Shown here: one piece after another, positions 60,650-64,000 of the stretch | Layout: every line of letters begins with the position of its first letter | How positions within the stretch are numbered: the stretch's first letter is position 1 | NCBI RefSeq assembly: GCF_964204865.1 | Contig: NC_135255.1 | Coordinates: 13,979,135 to 14,043,134, forward strand | Length of the DNA stretch: 64,000 nucleotides | From: Styela clava | Taxonomy: Eukaryota; Chordata; Ascidiacea; Stolidobranchia; Styelidae | Direction: 5' to 3' | The notes under the pieces: generated by a model | The model's database searches: none | The model's input: only the letters and a program-made list of their open reading frames with translations | Told to the model about the DNA's origin: nothing | Program-made: the position numbers and the translations under genes

Positions 60650-63498
60650 TTTATACTCTTCTGAAATTAAAGCCGTTTATCCGTGCTGCAAAGCACTTCG
60701 TCAACAGACGGTATGACAGGTTGGTTGGAGGGATTTGTGTTTGTTTTACTCCACGCCACCTGCAGGAGATAAATTCAAAAGAATTCGGTTCCGTAATTTA
60801 GAATAAACCGAGGGATCCAATTGCGGGTGCTATTAATCGCTATTTATTCAATTCTGAAGGTACATTTTCAAGCCCCCATATCATGGGTTTGTTCAAGAAA
60901 CAATCGTCATTCTTGGGATATACTTCGTCAGATAATAGGCACCAGGACAATTTCTATGCATTTAATTTTCCGCTGTGTTCGGTACCTCGCAGACGCAGCA
61001 TATTCTATTCTTTTTTTTCCTATTTCAACGTGACTGCGATAAAGTATAAGCCTGACCGCATCAAATTAGGCGGGCCGATATGCTTTGAACGGTGCTTAAT
61101 AATGCCAATATTTTAACATTGTTTTTCGTTCCATTCAACTTCTTTTTTCAAGTATTATTATGTGCGTTATTTTTACCGTGGGAATCCTGACTGTAGGACC
61201 AAATCTTTTTTTGCCAAATAGTCATATTGTGAGATAGGGTTATTTAAATCTTTATATTGAGGACTGAGGTACATTACAGTTTTAAAGTACAAATTCAGCG
61301 TTTTGTCAATCAACTGAAAATATGTTTACCTAAACACACGGAAATGATTTAATCGAAAATGTTTATGTACAGAAATTAGAATTGCAATTTCTGATGGTTC
61401 ATCTATATGTTTCAACTTTACCAAAATTTAATACCTAGTTTGTCACATTCAAAACTTACGGAAATTTGCTGCAAATCAAATATGGTTACCTTAAGATGCA
61501 ACCTTGAAACAAGTTTCATGGTTATGGTGCAAAATTTTCATTAATTTGGTCTGGAATGATGTTTACCCTTTTCTGACAATCTTTTTTTTATAAATATACG
61601 TTAAAATATCTTGTATAACCTATCAAATGTGGTTTCTTTTAAATTGTTCTTTCTGGTCTTTGAAATTTGAGGTTTCTAGTTTATATGAAGGTCATTTTAG
61701 ATGCATATATATCAGAGCGAGAGGGACAAACAAGCTGCGCTCGAATATAAGTATTTTCATTCGTCCGACCTCGAACATTTGAAGTTATAACCTCTCTCAA
61801 GGCCATGACAAGTTTATTGCATTTTATTGTTTTATTATTTCGATAGAATTTTATTAATATTGCTATGTAACTAACTATTAGGCAAAACAATTGTTTTTCT
61901 TATTGCTATTCAATATTATATTATGCCTTCTTTTATAACGTTTGTGCACATAGTGTATAATTTCTAAAATAAACTATAAAACAACAACTTTTGGAAATTT
62001 GATATCGTAACGCTTCTTCAGATCGTTGCTGTGCAGGATAAGCTTATTTTTTTTTATGTAGTGGCACTAATTAGGGTTGTTCATCTTCGCAGCCTGAAGG
62101 TAATATTGTAGAAATATCTAGATTCTAATTCTGACTCAACTATATATTATTTGACCTGATGCCCGCAGTAAATAAGTTCAAATATTTGATTTGGTGATAT
62201 GCAGTTTTCCACACAGCTCAATACTTTATCGAAATTCGGACTGTGGCCATGTAACTATGAGCTAAGAATATTTGAGCACATGGGAAATGTCAGAGGACTC
62301 GCGATAAGTGAAGCATTGCGAAGGGCTGACACTATATTATTGACAATAACCATCCCTCAGAACTTCAAAACAACGTGTATCAGACCCATAACGATGGGTT
62401 CTCAATCCAGAATACCTTGAGTTATATGTTATAACCACAACAATATCTAATTTTTCACAAGTCGCAGTATACTGTTTCAATTTGCATGATATATACTTCA
62501 TGAAATTAACAAGAATCCTCTGTCTAATTATTCGTGAAGTCGGCTTTTATCGTGTATGAAGAGATTTAGCTAAGGAGTTCTCATATGTCCACTTGCCACT
62601 TCAATACGCGCGTTTGTCATTGCTTTAAGTTTAAAGTATAAACCATTCAAGACTGAGACTTGCATTCGCATAGCTATTGCACAATGAAGTGGGATGTAAA
62701 TGAGCTGAAAACAGTTTCATGTACTATCGGAGGGAAGACTCTATAATGATGTTTACCACACTGGCGCTGATTTATAAAACATCAGGCCTGAATCTTTTAC
62801 TCTGTCGAAAATTGTAACGACTGAAACCGTAACTACTATTCATATTTGCATTTTAGATCAGCAATTCTTATATTTCATGAATTTGACATAAGCTCTAAGA
62901 TACTTGTCAGTCCGAATATTTTAAATAAATCTTTCGTATATTTCAATTGAAATAAACTCAATTTTTATGCTCACTTCATCAATTCTAAATCCTAAATAGT
63001 GTTGTATAAATATGAAAAGGCCTGACGATGTCAATATTGCTGAACGTAATCAATGGACGAATAACGATTGCTTATCTTAGCGCTGTAAGTTTTATTTTCC
63101 TGATGCGGTTCGCACTTTTCATCTTTCGATATTGCATTCGTAGAATTGTCTTGTTTTCTTTTCTCAAGTTTTGTTTGGGACCTAAAAATGTCAAAAAATA
63201 CAAAATTAAAGGCCCTGGTAGCGATTTCATGATTACCCGCTGACCGATATCGATAAAAATTTTCATGTTTTAATAGATTGCCCATTTCCAGTCAGCACGT
63301 TATTTTGGATAAAACCCCGACAAACAACATCATAAATGCAAGATCGGTTGTACTAAATTTATTTTAACTTTTCACCTTCTGGCGATAAACGCCAGAAGGT
63401 TTTTGTTTACAAAATAGATGACATCTACTTGAGTTCACAGCAGTATATTCTGCTTCACAAACAAGTTCTGTGCTTCAAAAGTGGAGGGTTAATTTTAC
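60650..63498. other. AT-rich spacer between CRB3-like gene and minus-strand gene
   Basis: It contains the CRB3-like 3' UTR and possibly further unrecognised exons of the minus-strand gene whose first exons lie at 63499-63839. A perfect 11-bp inverted repeat is at 63374-63400. The small open frames here match nothing I know. Confidence 0.4.
63374..63400. repeat. Perfect 11-bp hairpin
   Basis: Arms ACCTTCTGGCG and CGCCAGAAGGT flank a 5-base loop ATAAA. GC content of the stem is above its surroundings. Followed by a T-rich run. Function unknown; it does not match the histone mRNA stem-loop consensus. Confidence 0.7.
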
Positions 63499-63839
63499 CT
63501 ATTGAAAAGAGTGGTAGTTGGTGTGGCAGTATCCCATCGTAAATCTTCAGCAACGCTTGCTTTTTTTAGCTTTTCGTATGGATCTGTAATAGAAAAGTAA
63601 CTAAAACAACAATTATCCATGTTTTAAATGATCTGTAGCGCTTATTGCGGTTTGAATAACATTTATGCGGTTAAATATTAGTTAGATGTCGCATTATTGA
63701 GCTTAAGTATGAGGTTTAATTATAGGTATTGATAAAAACCTGGTGCTTCATCGGGGATCGGGTCACTTTTGTTGCGCTGTTCCGCTTTCCTATCGATCAC
63801 CGCTTGCTTTCGGCGAGCCTCCCAATGAAGGGCAGACAT
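63499..63839 (-). CDS. Unidentified gene, first two coding exons
   Basis: Exon 63839-63740 and exon 63583-63499 join in phase and encode about 61 residues, leaving an open phase-2 donor (GTAAAA) for more exons to the left. The start Met gives MSALHWEARRKQAVIDRK, followed by an acidic, Pro-rich turn and KLKKASVAEDLRWDTATPTT. It is highly charged and probably helical at the N-terminus, with no signal peptide or membrane segment. I do not recognise it. Later exons were not found between 60650 and 63498, so the gene may have a long intron or short exons that I missed. Confidence 0.6.
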
Positions 63840-64000
63840 TTTCTAATTCTAGTTTTATGACAATTAATAACAAAAAAAGTTTGTAATAGTTTTGCATTGA
63901 AATAATACGTTATTCTTACGTCATAATGATAATATCAAGTGAACAAGATTGAAGAATGAATCAACAACCTGGCGTTTACTTACAGTTAGTTTGCGGTATT

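Noticed and set aside
62199..62420. 73-residue open frame on the plus strand
   Set aside because: No family match, no splice context and composition like the surrounding non-coding DNA.

Overview
This is eukaryotic DNA: AT-rich, with intron-split genes on both strands, small exons and GT-AG introns. I found six recognisable protein-coding genes (one a tandem duplicate, so seven in all), two further genes I cannot name, and many interspersed repeats. The proteins are close to vertebrate families (SLC5A8, INTS5, RBM42, dihydropyrimidinase/CRMP, CRB3), but introns are small and the genes tightly packed. This suggests an invertebrate deuterostome, most likely a tunicate. That is an inference from overall style, not a proof.

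Layout. 263-4815 (+): 3' ten exons of an SLC5A8-like sodium/monocarboxylate cotransporter. 5379-6754: a 1.4 kb hAT-like element. 7349-8697 (+): a 111-residue Cys-rich protein. 10165-20996 (-): Integrator subunit 5 in 19 exons, its introns loaded with short DNA transposons and a tRNA-derived SINE. 23359-27375 (+): RBM42 in five exons. 28816-36030 (-) and 39020-48510 (-): two head-to-tail dihydropyrimidinase/CRMP-family genes with nearly the same exon structure. 49478-51156: two nested DNA transposons. About 52400-54470 (-): a 5'-truncated, frameshifted non-LTR retrotransposon. 55731-57102: another hAT-like element. 60356-60649 (+): a single-exon CRB3-like short Crumbs protein. 63499-63839 (-): first two coding exons of an unidentified gene.

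How the genes relate. They form no pathway: a plasma-membrane transporter, a nuclear snRNA/transcription factor, an RNA-binding protein, pyrimidine catabolism/CRMP proteins and a polarity protein. INTS5 and RBM42 diverge from a 2.4 kb shared upstream region. The two dihydropyrimidinase/CRMP genes clearly arose by tandem duplication. The downstream copy (28816-36030) has changed residues around an otherwise intact metal site. The upstream copy (39020-48510) joins an apparently intact dihydropyrimidinase active site to a CRMP-type C-terminal tail.

The most striking non-genic feature is the number of short terminal-inverted-repeat elements for which I could read 8-bp target-site duplications directly. 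They belong to several families, some nested, and lie mainly in introns and flanks. Exon boundaries were derived by hand from splice signals, reading-frame phase and remembered family sequence. Each spliced gene closes in phase across every listed junction, except the 3' end of the 28816-36030 gene.
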